In this document: positions 5,153 to 5,170 of the stretch, one piece after another | Numbering within the stretch: position 1 is the stretch's first letter | Layout: the number at the start of each line of letters is the position of its first letter | Source: Saprospiraceae bacterium | GTDB taxonomy: Bacteria > Bacteroidota > Bacteroidia > Chitinophagales > Saprospiraceae | Length of the DNA stretch: 5,170 bases | Reading direction: 5' to 3' | Assembly: GCA_007125435.1 (NCBI GenBank) | Contig: SLDF01000223.1 | Span: forward strand, 1 to 5,170 | Made by a program: the position numbers and the translations under genes | The notes under the pieces: generated by a model | What the model saw: only the letters and a program-made list of their open reading frames with translations | What the model was told of the DNA's origin: nothing | The model's database searches: none

Positions 5153-5170
5153 TTGACTTTTGACCTTTCA
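5153..5170. repeat. Possible start of a second heptad array at the window edge
   Basis: TTGACTT (5153-5159) and TTGACCT (5160-5166) are two 7-nt units differing at one base, followed by TTCA at the edge. Only two full units are visible, so this is tentative. The same period as at 4783-4836 is the reason for noting it. Confidence 0.3.

Larger units (their letters stand above)
4336..5170. other. Gene-free tract of 835 bases rich in palindromes and short repeats
   Basis: No reading frame here resembles a known protein. The frames that stay open (up to 74 codons on plus, 61 on minus) translate into repeat-like strings such as ELRVA/CGLRVAGC or span palindromes, so they are by-products of the repeats. 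By eye the composition from about 4480 to 4960 is richer in G+C than the flanking genes. The tract holds the promoter candidate, a G/C-block element, at least seven hairpins, a heptad array and a cluster of REP-like palindromes, listed separately. No tRNA, rRNA, CRISPR array or transposase is visible. Confidence 0.7.

Overview
The window looks like chromosomal DNA of a Bacteroidota bacterium, probably a free-living, Cytophagales- or Saprospiria-like lineage. The evidence is the type of genes present (a DUF7009-like protein beside fdhD, a large CRTAC1/ASPIC-type propeller lipoprotein, a secreted S8 peptidase), AT-rich leaders without clear Shine-Dalgarno sequences, two 8-mers matching the Bacteroidota -7 promoter box TAnnTTTG, and intergenic DNA full of palindromes and 7-nt tandem repeats. 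The species cannot be named from the sequence alone.

All four supported genes lie on the minus strand, so transcription runs from high to low coordinates. First comes a two-gene unit: a 129-residue DUF7009-like protein (4335 to 3946) and, 30 nt further on, fdhD (3915 to 3067). Both start with GTG. FdhD is the sulfurtransferase-type factor that activates bis-MGD molybdenum or tungsten enzymes such as formate dehydrogenase. The small protein may assist the same process, but no molybdoenzyme is in the window. After 150 nt follows a 759-residue lipoprotein (2916 to 637) with a helical N-terminal domain, seven calcium-binding-type DxDxDG motifs predicted to form a seven-bladed propeller, an ASPIC/UnbV domain and a natural His-rich tail. 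After 180 nt begins the first 152 codons of a secreted S8 (subtilisin-like) serine peptidase (456 to 1). It runs off the left edge at what is probably its catalytic histidine.

The right 835 bases (4336-5170) hold no convincing gene. They contain a likely promoter for the DUF7009-fdhD unit, then a dense run of structured repeats: a G/C-block element (4481-4522), several hairpins (4531-4690), a heptad array (4783-4836), four copies of TGTTTANGC, a long two-step palindrome (4972-5027), a 12-bp hairpin that pairs better on the minus strand (5041-5068), and what may be the start of another heptad array at the right edge. The short reading frames there look like by-products of the repeats.

The two right-hand genes probably form one transcript with a cofactor-maturation role. 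The lipoprotein and the peptidase are both cell-envelope or secreted products. Nothing in the sequence ties these two pairs together functionally. The least explained parts are the repeat tract and the role of the DUF7009-like protein.
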